Assembly: GCA_013177795.1 (NCBI GenBank)
Contig: JABLXY010000001.1
Coordinates: forward strand, 310,001 to 374,000
Source of the DNA: Syntrophaceae bacterium
GTDB taxonomy: Bacteria > Desulfobacterota > Syntrophia > Syntrophales > UBA2192
Length of the DNA: 64,000 nucleotides
Direction: 5' to 3'
Both the position numbers and the translations under genes were made by a program. This document shows positions 46,630-54,263 of the stretch, piece by piece; the stretch's first letter is position 1, and each line of letters begins with the position of its first letter. The notes beneath the pieces were generated by a model. That model was not told where the DNA came from. It worked only from the letters and a program-made list of their open reading frames with translations, and searched no databases.

Positions 46630-48387
46630 CTACTTCGCCTCTGGCGTCAGCCTGTACGCCACCAGGCAGCTGTTCGTCTTGATCGTGGGGCCTACGGACA
46701 GCACCAGCGCGAGCACGATCTCGTCCTGGCCGTCGTTGTCGATATCCTTGATCTGGTAGTCCGCCACGTATCCGCTGATTCTCCTCGTCCGCCACACCTC
46801 GGCAAGGCCGAGCCCGTCCCATTCGAGGTTGTACACCTCGGCCGACGTGAAGAGCTGCAAGTTCCTCATGACCCGGCCGAGGCCGCTGATGTTCTTGTAG
46901 ACGATCAAGTTCCTCTTGCCGGTCTTGTTGAGATCGTAGGCATGGATCCGGGGGTTCATGAAGATCAGGTCCGGTGCGTCCGACATGCTTCGCGTACCGG
47001 CCGCGAAGGCGGGAGCGAACGAGGTGTTGCTCCCGCCGAAGGGCTCGTCGCTTCTCCAGATCAGCTCGCTGGCGCCCCGGAACGACTGCAGGTGGATCAG
47101 GAGCTTGTTGGTCTTCTCGTAAATCCGGAGATGGTCGTTCTCGTCGTAGGTGATGACCCTCTCGACCCCCGTGCCGTCCACGGAATCCAGGGTCAGCCCG
47201 TAGACCGACAGGCCTTGGGGAATTTTTTGTTGCTCGCCCAGGCGGTACTTTCCGTCTTCCCACACGACGAGATGGATGGGGTTGATGAAGGGGTTCTCCT
47301 GCTTGCCCGATCCAAAGGCCAGCATCTGCCCGAGCAGCCTCGTCTGGCCCGAGGTGTTGATCGCCCGCATCATGAACGGCAGGTTCCTAGCAATGATCTC
47401 GTAGTTCCCGTTGCGGTATTCGATGACGAACGACTCGATCCTCTGGCGGTTGATGCTCGTCACGAAGATCTCGGGGGTCCCGTTGCCGTTGATATCGGCG
47501 ATGTCCACCCCGACGTAGCTCTCGTGCTGGCCTCCCTGGATCTTCTTGAGCACCCTGAATTCCTGGCCCTTTTTCTGGTAGATGGTGATATTGTTGACAT
47601 CGGCGACGACGATCTCGTTCAGGCCGTCGCCGTTGACGTCGCCGATGTCGAGGCTCCGAAACTCGGCGGAGTACTTGGGGCTCATCCAGAAGCCCTTCTG
47701 GCCCACGGGCTGTGAAGAGGTGATGAAGTCCGGGTTGATGATCCCCGTGTAGGTCGTCTTCCCTTTTCGCATGCCCGTCACGATGTCCGTCTCCGGGCTC
47801 TGCCCAGCCCCTGCGGCGGCTGCCGTTCCTGCGACGGCCCCTGCTGCCGTAGCGGCGGCGGCCGGTGCGGCCGGGGCCGCCGTCGGCGCTGCTGTCACAG
47901 CCGGGGTCTCCCCTGCGACATGGGAGCGGATTCTCTGTGAGAAATCGCCGATCTTGGGGATCACCTCGTTCATGCCGCGTGTCTGCTCGTAGAGGGTCAC
48001 CGGGGACTGGCCCGAGGCCACGTCGAGCAGTTTTCCGTCCAGGCTCAGGCTGTCGCCGATCTTGGTGATGCTGCCCCAGACCACGTAGTCGGCACCGAGC
48101 CTCTTGCCCATCGCCGACACGTCGGCCTGTGCGAGCTCCCTGCCCTGCGCCTTGCCGAGAGCCTCGAGCACGGCCGTCTTGCTCACGACGTCCGTCTTCC
48201 CGCTGACGGTCGTGCGGGAGATGAGCATGTCCCAGATCCCGTCGCGGATGTAGTTGATGTTCTCGCTGCTGTTGACCGTGAAGGGAAGGATGGCGATTCT
48301 CTTTACCTGCTGCGCCTCGGTGACGGAGGTGCATACGGCCGCAGCGAACAGAAGGATACCCAGTGCAATCCCGATCGTCTTCTTCAT
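46630..48387 (-). CDS. Secreted VCBS/FG-GAP repeat protein with TolB/FlgT-like N-terminal domain
   Basis: This 585-aa protein has a signal peptide (residues 1-24, ending VTEA). Residues 26-130 resemble the alpha/beta domain of TolB-N or FlgT-like envelope proteins (IAILPFTVNSSENINYIRDG). A linker very rich in Ala/Thr/Pro follows (about 150-190). The long C-terminal part has FG-GAP/VCBS-type calcium-binding repeats: DVNGDGLNEIVVAD, DINGNGTPEIFV and DIDNDGQDEIVLAL. It is likely periplasmic or surface-exposed. The ATG at 48387 has GAGGAG upstream. Function unknown. Confidence 0.85.
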   Translation of the reverse strand: MKKTIGIALGILLFAAAVCTSVTEAQQVKRIAILPFTVNSSENINYIRDGIWDMLISRTTVSGKTDVVSKTAVLEALGKAQGRELAQADVSAMGKRLGADYVVWGSITKIGDSLSLDGKLLDVASGQSPVTLYEQTRGMNEVIPKIGDFSQRIRSHVAGETPAVTAAPTAAPAAPAAAATAAGAVAGTAAAAGAGQSPETDIVTGMRKGKTTYTGIINPDFITSSQPVGQKGFWMSPKYSAEFRSLDIGDVNGDGLNEIVVADVNNITIYQKKGQEFRVLKKIQGGQHESYVGVDIADINGNGTPEIFVTSINRQRIESFVIEYRNGNYEIIARNLPFMMRAINTSGQTRLLGQMLAFGSGKQENPFINPIHLVVWEDGKYRLGEQQKIPQGLSVYGLTLDSVDGTGVERVITYDENDHLRIYEKTNKLLIHLQSFRGASELIWRSDEPFGGSNTSFAPAFAAGTRSMSDAPDLIFMNPRIHAYDLNKTGKRNLIVYKNISGLGRVMRNLQLFTSAEVYNLEWDGLGLAEVWRTRRISGYVADYQIKDIDNDGQDEIVLALVLSVGPTIKTNSCLVAYRLTPEAK

Positions 48388-48480
48388 CCTGTTGCTCCTC
48401 GCCGGCGCTCGCCGGAGCCGATTCTTTAGCATCGAACCCTAAAGGATTCAAGGCCCTTTTGCATGAACGACCCGCGACGC

Positions 48481-48762
48481 TCACCGTTGACCGAACCGCC
48501 GTTTCAGGTCCTCCCAGATCGCGGAGGCCTTCTCGAACGCGGCAGGGTAGCGCTTTCGAAGGGTTTCTAGCAGCCGCCTCAACAGGGGCACCTCGGGGGC
48601 GAGGATGGTCAGGGCGATGACGATGAAGAGAATCCCCTGGAGGAAAGGCAGCGCCAGCCCGGCGATGCCGAGCAGCAGCAGGGGCCACCCTACGGCATGG
48701 CGCCAGTAGCGCCCTTCCGGCCTCTTTTTCCCGCCTGTGTCCTGCCCGTCGTGGATCATCAC
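48481..48762 (-). CDS. Small two-helix membrane protein (PGPGW-like)
   Basis: This 93-aa protein has two hydrophobic helices at about 24-40 and 42-58, separated by a short turn. A basic amphipathic C-terminus (LKRRFGQR) follows. The layout WPLLLLGIAGLALPFLQGILFIVIALTIL recalls the PGPGW family of small membrane proteins. It is upstream of the VCBS-repeat gene on the same strand and divergent from the SagB-type gene. Confidence 0.7.
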   Translation of the reverse strand: MMIHDGQDTGGKKRPEGRYWRHAVGWPLLLLGIAGLALPFLQGILFIVIALTILAPEVPLLRRLLETLRKRYPAAFEKASAIWEDLKRRFGQR

Positions 48763-48823
48763 CGGGTCGGATTATACCACACGGGAAAAAGATATTTGAA
48801 AGGGGCCTCTTTTTTGGTATCTC

Positions 48824-49555
48824 ATGGCCATGCAAGACCGCCTGCCGTCCCCACGTCGCACCCGGTGGCCGGGCCTGGCCGCCGCCTTCGCCGCGCTCGC
48901 GGTGTTCGCGTTTCCCGCGCCGGTCCCGGGGGCTGAGCGGGTCGGGAGCGCGGGAAAGGGAGAGCGCCAATTGATTGCACTGCCGCAACCGCAGAGGAAG
49001 GGAGCCGTTTCCGTTGAAGAGACGATGGCCAAGCGCGTGTCGGTCCGCGATTTCAGGCAGCGGGCGCTGACCAGGGAGGAAATTGCCCAGATCCTCTGGT
49101 CCGCCGGCGGGCAGACCCGGTCCTGGGGGGGCAGGACGGCCCCTTCGGCAGGCGCGCTCTACCCGTTGGAGATCGACATCGTGACACCGGACGGCGTGTT
49201 CCGTTATCACCCGGAACGGCATCAGCTCGAGCCGAGGGTCCCGGGCAATCTGATCGAGCAACTGGCCGCCGCCGCCCACGGGCAGAACTGCGTGGCCCGG
49301 GCCCCGTCCATCGTCGTGATCTCGGCCGTCTACGAGCGCACGAAATGTCGCTACGGGAGCCGGGCCGAGCGCTACGTGCACATGGAGGCAGGGCATGCGG
49401 CCCAGAACATCCACCTGCAGGCGGTGGCCCTGGGTCTCGGCTCCGTGGCCGTGGGCGCCTTCCGCGACGACGAGGTGCATCGCATCCTCGCCCTTGGAAA
49501 GGACGAGTGGCCCCTTTACCTGATTCCCGTCGGGGAGCCGGCGATTCGGCCATGA
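48824..49555 (+). CDS. SagB-type nitroreductase-fold dehydrogenase, exported
   Basis: This 243-aa protein has an N-terminal signal-like segment (about 14-36), then a nitroreductase-fold FMN domain. It shows SVRDFRQRALTREEIAQILW, PSAGALYPLEI and HMEAGHAAQNIHLQAVALGLGSV. It matches the SagB/ThcOx dehydrogenase group, but no YcaO cyclodehydratase or peptide precursor is nearby. It therefore probably serves a housekeeping redox role. It overlaps the following hydrolase gene by four bases. Confidence 0.88.
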   Translation: MAMQDRLPSPRRTRWPGLAAAFAALAVFAFPAPVPGAERVGSAGKGERQLIALPQPQRKGAVSVEETMAKRVSVRDFRQRALTREEIAQILWSAGGQTRSWGGRTAPSAGALYPLEIDIVTPDGVFRYHPERHQLEPRVPGNLIEQLAAAAHGQNCVARAPSIVVISAVYERTKCRYGSRAERYVHMEAGHAAQNIHLQAVALGLGSVAVGAFRDDEVHRILALGKDEWPLYLIPVGEPAIRP

Positions 49556-50562
49556 CGAACCCGATATCCACTCGCGCAATTCCGCAGAGGACCTTCTCGC
49601 CTGTCTTCCCGCTCCGCAACCCCCACCTGCAGACGATTCTGGCCAGTCTCCGGGTCCGCGCCCGGGGGGACAACCCGCTGCGCACGCACTCCGAGGAAAC
49701 GCTCGTCGACGCGGGCGGCGGCGTGCGGCTGCTGGGGTTTCAAACGCTCCAGCCCCGGGGCCGAAGCCGCGGCCTCGTCATCCTGCTGCACGGCTGGGAG
49801 GGAAGCTCCGATTCGACGTACATGCTCACGACGGGACGGCGCTTTTTTCTCAGCGGCTATGACGTCTTCCGCCTCAACCTGAGGGATCACGGCCCGAGCC
49901 ACCACCTCAACGAGGGGGTCTTCCACAGCGCCCGGATCGAGGAGGTCCTCGCAGCCGTCCTCAACGTCGTCGCGAACGCCAGCGATCGGCCCTGCCACCT
50001 CATCGGGTTTTCGCTGGGCGGCAATTTCGGCCTTCGGATCGCCCTGCGGCTTGCCCCCGGCCAAGCCGGCAATCTCAGGAGCATCATCGCCGTGAGCCCC
50101 GTCCTGGACCCGTTGAAAGCCACCCATGCCATCGACGGCGGTCTCTTCATCTACCGCGACTATTTCGTGCGCAAGTGGAAGCGCTCGCTCGGTATCAAGC
50201 AGCGGCTGTTCCCGGGTCTGTACGATTTCGGCGACGTGATGGGCCTCAAGAGCTGCATGGCGATCACCGAGCGCGTCATCCCGCGCTACACCCCCTTCCG
50301 GGACGTCCTCGAGTATTTCCGGACCTACACCCTCACCGGAGCGGATTTCTCGCGCCTGCCCCTCGACGTCACGATCCTTGCTTCCGAGGACGATCCCGTC
50401 ATCCCCGTCGAGGATTTCCGCACCCTTCGGGGAAACGATCGTCTCCGGGTGCTCGTCGAGCGATACGGGGGTCACTGCGGGTTCCTCCAGGATTTGCGTC
50501 TCCGGGTGTGGTTCGAGGATGTCCTCGAGGACGCCGTGCGGCGCGCGTCGGGAGAAGACTGA
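49552..50562 (+). CDS. YheT-like alpha/beta hydrolase
   Basis: This 336-aa esterase-type hydrolase (COG0429 group) has an oxyanion region LLHGWEGSS, a nucleophile Ser in GFSLGGNFG, an acid in ASEDDPVIP and a catalytic His in YGGHCGF. The N-terminal PHLQTILAS is typical of YheT/ABHD proteins. The ATG at 49552 overlaps the upstream stop by four bases (ATGA). Substrate is unknown. Confidence 0.9.
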   Translation: MTNPISTRAIPQRTFSPVFPLRNPHLQTILASLRVRARGDNPLRTHSEETLVDAGGGVRLLGFQTLQPRGRSRGLVILLHGWEGSSDSTYMLTTGRRFFLSGYDVFRLNLRDHGPSHHLNEGVFHSARIEEVLAAVLNVVANASDRPCHLIGFSLGGNFGLRIALRLAPGQAGNLRSIIAVSPVLDPLKATHAIDGGLFIYRDYFVRKWKRSLGIKQRLFPGLYDFGDVMGLKSCMAITERVIPRYTPFRDVLEYFRTYTLTGADFSRLPLDVTILASEDDPVIPVEDFRTLRGNDRLRVLVERYGGHCGFLQDLRLRVWFEDVLEDAVRRASGED

Positions 50563-50649
50563 ACCCGCCGCGCCTTTTGCGTCGGCGCGCAGGGAAGCGG
50601 CTTGATGAGGAGGCGGAAATGGTATATGGGCTTGTTGTGGGAGTGTGGA

Positions 50650-51519
50650 ATGCCGATCCCCGATCTGACGGACCCCGATAGGGTCATCGAGCTCATCATC
50701 GATCGCCTGGGCCGTGTCCCCCTCGACTACGAGGAGCGGGTCGACTTCATCCGAAGCCGCAACGGGTCCCCCGACCCCTGGCTTGCCGCCGGCGTGATCC
50801 TCCTGCTTCACCACCGCATGGGGGCCGGGGAGAGCCGCGGGTTCGTGCTGCAGCTCATCAAGCGCTCCTCCCTCGTTCCGCAGCCCGGCGACCTGAGCTG
50901 CCCGGGCGGCATGCTGGACCCGAAGACGGACCGCGTGCTGCGGTGCCTGGTCGCGTCGGGGCTCACGCCGATCCTGCAGGGCAGGCCCCGGTCACTGGCG
51001 AAGGCGCGCGGGGGCAAAGCCCTGGATCACATCAGCCTCTTTCTGACCAACGCCCTGCGGGAGGCCTGGGAGGAGGTCCGGATCAACCCGCTCAACGTCC
51101 GTTTCCTCGGGCCGCTGCCCTCGCAGGAGCTCTACGTCTTCTCCCGCGTCATCTTCCCCGTCGTGGGGCTCGTGAAGAGAGACTGGTCTTTCCGGCCCAA
51201 CCGGGAGGTGGAGCGGGTCATCGAGGTGCCGCTTGCGGCCCTGTTCGACAGGGAGCGGTACGGCACGCTGACCGTCGAGATCGAGTCCGCCCTGCCCTTC
51301 CGTCACGAGGTGGAGCCCGTGCGGAACTTCCCCTGTTTTCTCTACACGCCGCCGGGCGGGCACGAGGAAATTCTCTGGGGCGCCACCCTGTCCATCGTCC
51401 TGAAGTTCCTCGCGATCGTCTTCGGGTTCACCCTGCCCGAGGTCAACCCGAACCGCGTGATCCGCAAGTTCCTCCGGCCGGAGTATGCGACGGGCAACCA
51501 CGGGCCGACCTCGCCGTGA
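50650..51519 (+). CDS. NUDIX hydrolase with an interrupted NUDIX box
   Basis: This 289-aa protein looks like the CoA-pyrophosphatase/NUDT group: SCPGGMLDPKTD, then ALREAWEEVRINPLN. The usual GX5EX7REUXEEXGU spacing is split by an insertion of about 40 residues (RVLRCLV to LFLTNALREA) between the glycines and REAWEEV. The fold after the box (LGPLPSQELYVFSRVIFPVVG) supports the family. I chose the ATG at 50650 (GGAG upstream); a TTG/ATG pair at 50602/50605 is an alternative. It sits between the hydrolase and a HAD gene in one operon. Confidence 0.82.
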   Translation: MPIPDLTDPDRVIELIIDRLGRVPLDYEERVDFIRSRNGSPDPWLAAGVILLLHHRMGAGESRGFVLQLIKRSSLVPQPGDLSCPGGMLDPKTDRVLRCLVASGLTPILQGRPRSLAKARGGKALDHISLFLTNALREAWEEVRINPLNVRFLGPLPSQELYVFSRVIFPVVGLVKRDWSFRPNREVERVIEVPLAALFDRERYGTLTVEIESALPFRHEVEPVRNFPCFLYTPPGGHEEILWGATLSIVLKFLAIVFGFTLPEVNPNRVIRKFLRPEYATGNHGPTSP

Positions 51520-51534
51520 GACAAGGCTGACACC

Positions 51535-52200
51535 ATGCATCGCCGCGCGCTGACCCTCAAAGCCGTCGTCTTCGACTTCGACGGTACGCTTGCTCTCCTG
51601 AACATCGACTTCCGGGAGATGCGAAGGGACATTCTCGGCCTGGCCGCCTCCTACGGGATCGCGGAAGACGGCATGGAGAGGCTCTTCGTGCTCGAGATGA
51701 TCGCGGAGACGCGCCGTCGGATCGGGCGTCTGCATCCCGGTCAGGAGGGCGTCTTCTCCGAGCGCGCGCTGAAGCTGGTGACCGACCGGGAACTGGCGGG
51801 GGCTGCGCGCAGTACGCTGTTCCCGGGCGTCAGGGAGATGCTGGTGGAATTGAAGCGCCGCGGGATCAAGAGGGGCGTCCTGACGCGTAATTGCGTCGAG
51901 GCGGTCAGGGCCGTTTTCCCCGACATCGGGGACTACAGTGAGGCCGTGGTGACACGGGACGACACGGAGCGGGTCAAGCCCCACCCCGATCACATCCGCA
52001 CGGTGTTGAGAATCCTGAACGAGGGGCCCGCGACGTCCGCCATGGTCGGGGATCACCCCATGGACATCCGGGTGGGGAAGGAAGTGGGTGCGCTGTCCGT
52101 CGGGGTCCTGACGGGCTACTCCGACGCCTTCGATCTGCAGGAGGCCGGCGCCGATCTGATCCTCGAGCGGGCCTCGGACATCACGGCCTGCCTGGATTGA
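51535..52200 (+). CDS. HAD-superfamily phosphatase
   Basis: This 221-aa subfamily IA HAD protein has motif I VVFDFDGTLALL, motif II GVLTRNCVEA, a lysine in ERVKPHPD and an acidic motif MVGDHPMDIRVGKE. It resembles small-molecule phosphatases of the phosphoglycolate type, with no fixed substrate. It follows the NUDIX gene by 15 bases, ending the four-gene rightward operon. Confidence 0.88.
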   Translation: MHRRALTLKAVVFDFDGTLALLNIDFREMRRDILGLAASYGIAEDGMERLFVLEMIAETRRRIGRLHPGQEGVFSERALKLVTDRELAGAARSTLFPGVREMLVELKRRGIKRGVLTRNCVEAVRAVFPDIGDYSEAVVTRDDTERVKPHPDHIRTVLRILNEGPATSAMVGDHPMDIRVGKEVGALSVGVLTGYSDAFDLQEAGADLILERASDITACLD

Positions 52201-52236
52201 CGGATCCCGTCCCTCAGGCCGGCAGCCCGCTCTGGG

Positions 52237-52515
52237 TCAGTGGTAGACCTTCTTCGCCGGGGTCACGTGCAGGTAGATCCCGCTGACCCGCCGGGAGAGC
52301 CGCTGGGCCTCCTGCCAGAGCTCTTCCGCCGTCCGGTTCAGCTTATCGAGCTCTTCCGTCATCTTCTGCATGCTCGCGCGGGTCGCCCGGGAATACTCCC
52401 TCAGCTGGGCCTCCCGGGCGCGGCACTCCTCGATGAGCTCCCGGTGCCGTTCCAGCTCCTCCGCCGTCAATCCCTTTTCCCGGATCAGATCGTCGATGGT
52501 CTTCAGCGGTTTCAC
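52237..52515 (-). CDS. Small coiled-coil protein, 92 aa
   Basis: This protein is almost entirely alpha-helical with heptad-like spacing (LIREKGLTAEELERHRELIEE, then MQKMTEELDKLNRTAEELWQEA). It ends in a basic tail with HVTPAKKVYH. There is no membrane segment or signal. I do not recognise a family. It is convergent with the HAD gene and stands alone. Confidence 0.6.
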   Translation of the reverse strand: MKPLKTIDDLIREKGLTAEELERHRELIEECRAREAQLREYSRATRASMQKMTEELDKLNRTAEELWQEAQRLSRRVSGIYLHVTPAKKVYH

Positions 52516-52722
52516 GAAACCCTCCTCCCCTGCACGTCCCGCCGGCTCTGAACTTGCCTGTCATCCTACCGCCCGCGAGGGGAAATGGCAATACGACGGG
52601 GAGGTGATTTTTCACCCCCTGGGTCTACGACGGATTCCTGAGCGGTCGTACGAAAGATTTCGTAGTTCCGCAAAGCGGGCACCGACCGGGATGATCCTGC
52701 CGTGCGTCCGGCCCGGCACGTT

Positions 52723-52752
52723 TTGCGCACCGCGTGCGAAATGTGATATAAC
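52723..52752 (+). promoter_or_regulatory. Sigma-70 promoter for queD-folE2
   Basis: -35 TTGCGC (52723-52728), an 18-base spacer and -10 TATAAC (52747-52752). It lies 35 bases upstream of the queD ATG, which also has an AAAGGA site. The rest of the 272-base gap from 52516 shows nothing else I can name. Confidence 0.55.
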
Positions 52753-52787
52753 ACCGTCACGACTCCGCATCCGGAAAAGGACCCGTC

Positions 52788-53162
52788 ATGTTCAGCGTCA
52801 CCGTCACGAAGAGCTTTTCTGCCGCACACGCCCTGAAGATCGGGGGCAAGTGCGAGGACCTTCACGGCCACAACTTCAGGGTCGATGTCACCGTGGAAGG
52901 CCGTGAACTGAGCCCCGAGGGGCTCCTCGTGGACTTTCGGGACCTCAAGAGATGGACTGCGGAGGCGCTCGACGAACTCGATCACAAGTTCCTCAACGAT
53001 CTGCCCGCCTTCTCGGGGGATTGCGCGACATCGGAGCGCGTGGCGCGGTATCTCTTCGAGCGCATCGCGGCCCGCATGCAGGGGCACGCCGCACGCCTTG
53101 CCGAGGTGACGGTCTGGGAGTCGGACAGCGCCCGCGTGCGCTACACGGGGGAGGGGCGATGA
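52788..53162 (+). CDS. queD: 6-carboxytetrahydropterin synthase (6-pyruvoyltetrahydropterin synthase family)
   Basis: This 124-aa T-fold enzyme makes 6-carboxytetrahydropterin in queuosine synthesis. Zinc ligands are the His in SAAHAL and the two of HGHNF. The catalytic Cys is in GKCEDLHGH and the pterin-binding Glu is in VTVWES. Its stop overlaps the folE2 start by four bases, which ties it to GTP cyclohydrolase. Without other que genes here, a role in another pterin route is possible. Confidence 0.92.
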   Translation: MFSVTVTKSFSAAHALKIGGKCEDLHGHNFRVDVTVEGRELSPEGLLVDFRDLKRWTAEALDELDHKFLNDLPAFSGDCATSERVARYLFERIAARMQGHAARLAEVTVWESDSARVRYTGEGR

Positions 53163-53932
53163 TCGACGTGCAGAGCCGCCGCGACCGCCGGAAGATCGAC
53201 ATCCGCAAGGTCGGCGTCAAGGGGATCCAGTACCCCATCATCGTGCAGGACCGGGCCAACGGCATCCAGCACGTCAATGCGACCGTCAGCATGTACGTCG
53301 ACCTGCCCCACCAGTTCAAGGGCACGCACATGAGCCGGTTCATCGAGATCCTCAACGAGTACCGGGGTCAGATCAACATCCGCAGCTTCGAAAAGATCCT
53401 CCTCAAGATGCGCGAAAAGCTCAACGCCAAGTCGGCGCACATGGAGATCGAGTTCCCCTACTTCATCGAGAAGCGCGCCCCGGTCTCCGGGGCGCGGAGC
53501 CTGATGGACTACCGCTGCTCGTTCACGGGGACAAACGACGGGGAAAAGACGGATTTCCTCGTGGGCGTCTCGGTCCCCGTGACGACCGTCTGTCCCTGCT
53601 CCAAGGAGATGAGCAGCCTCGGGGCCCACAACCAGCGCAGCATCGTGACGGTCCGGGTCCGCTTCAGGAAGTTCTTCTGGATCGAGGACGTGATCAGCCT
53701 CGTGGAGGGATCGGCCAGCGGGGAGGTCTACTCCCTGCTCAAGCGCGTCGACGAGAAGCACGTGACGGAGGCGGCCCACGCCAACCCCATGTTCGTCGAG
53801 GACGTGGTCCGTTCCGTGGCCGTGAAGCTCAACCGCGACCCGAACTTCACCTGGTACAGCGTGGAGGCCGAGAACATCGAGAGCATCCACAACCACAGCG
53901 CCTACGCCTGCGTCGAGAAGGGGCCGGCCTAG
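53159..53932 (+). CDS. folE2: GTP cyclohydrolase IB
   Basis: This 257-aa zinc-independent alternative to FolE makes dihydroneopterin triphosphate from GTP. Family motifs are DLPHQFKGTHMSRF, VTTVCPCSKEMS (active-site Cys) and GAHNQRSIVTVRV. The C-terminal SIHNHSAYA is also present. The ATG at 53159 overlaps queD. It feeds both folate (folP is in the window) and queuosine. Its stop codon overlaps the stop of the converging PII-like gene by two bases. Confidence 0.95.
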   Translation: MIDVQSRRDRRKIDIRKVGVKGIQYPIIVQDRANGIQHVNATVSMYVDLPHQFKGTHMSRFIEILNEYRGQINIRSFEKILLKMREKLNAKSAHMEIEFPYFIEKRAPVSGARSLMDYRCSFTGTNDGEKTDFLVGVSVPVTTVCPCSKEMSSLGAHNQRSIVTVRVRFRKFFWIEDVISLVEGSASGEVYSLLKRVDEKHVTEAAHANPMFVEDVVRSVAVKLNRDPNFTWYSVEAENIESIHNHSAYACVEKGPA

Positions 53933-54219
53933 ACGCTCTCCTCCATGGGCAGGATGAAGCCCTTGACGCCGGAGCGCGGGTGGGATTTCCGGATCTCGAG
54001 GATGGCCTCCTTGATCCGGGCCACCTCTTCGTCGCTCGCGGCGATGAACAGGGCGTTGTTCTTGCCGGGCCAGCAGTGGGTTCCCAGCTTCGGCTCCGTT
54101 TCGGTCCCCTCCCCCCGCACCTCACGCATCTTCGTGTAGGCCCGGACGCCGCCCTTCTTGAAGGCGTCGATGACGTCCTCGTCGGCCGCGTCGCAGTAGA
54201 CGATGAGAAACATCTTCAT
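53929..54219 (-). CDS. Small PII-like protein next to RND efflux pump
   Basis: This 96-aa alpha/beta protein begins MKMFLIVYCDAADEDVIDAFKK. It has a ferredoxin-like PII-type fold with a central loop containing GTETEPKLGTHCWPG and a C-terminal IKGFILP-like end. The PII T-loop tyrosine site is not evident. Similar short proteins often follow RND pumps in deltaproteobacteria (from memory). It follows the RND gene by 44 bases. It probably acts in the cytosol as a small sensor or regulator, but no ligand can be assigned. Confidence 0.75.
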   Translation of the reverse strand: MKMFLIVYCDAADEDVIDAFKKGGVRAYTKMREVRGEGTETEPKLGTHCWPGKNNALFIAASDEEVARIKEAILEIRKSHPRSGVKGFILPMEESV

Positions 54220-54263
54220 GGCCTCTCTCCCTTCTCTGCCGGCTTGCAGCGCCTCCGGAGCCG

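Noticed and set aside
48824-49555. SagB-type gene as part of a thiazole/oxazole peptide cluster
   Set aside because: No YcaO protein, precursor peptide or transporter is adjacent. The neighbours are a hydrolase, a NUDIX protein and a HAD phosphatase.
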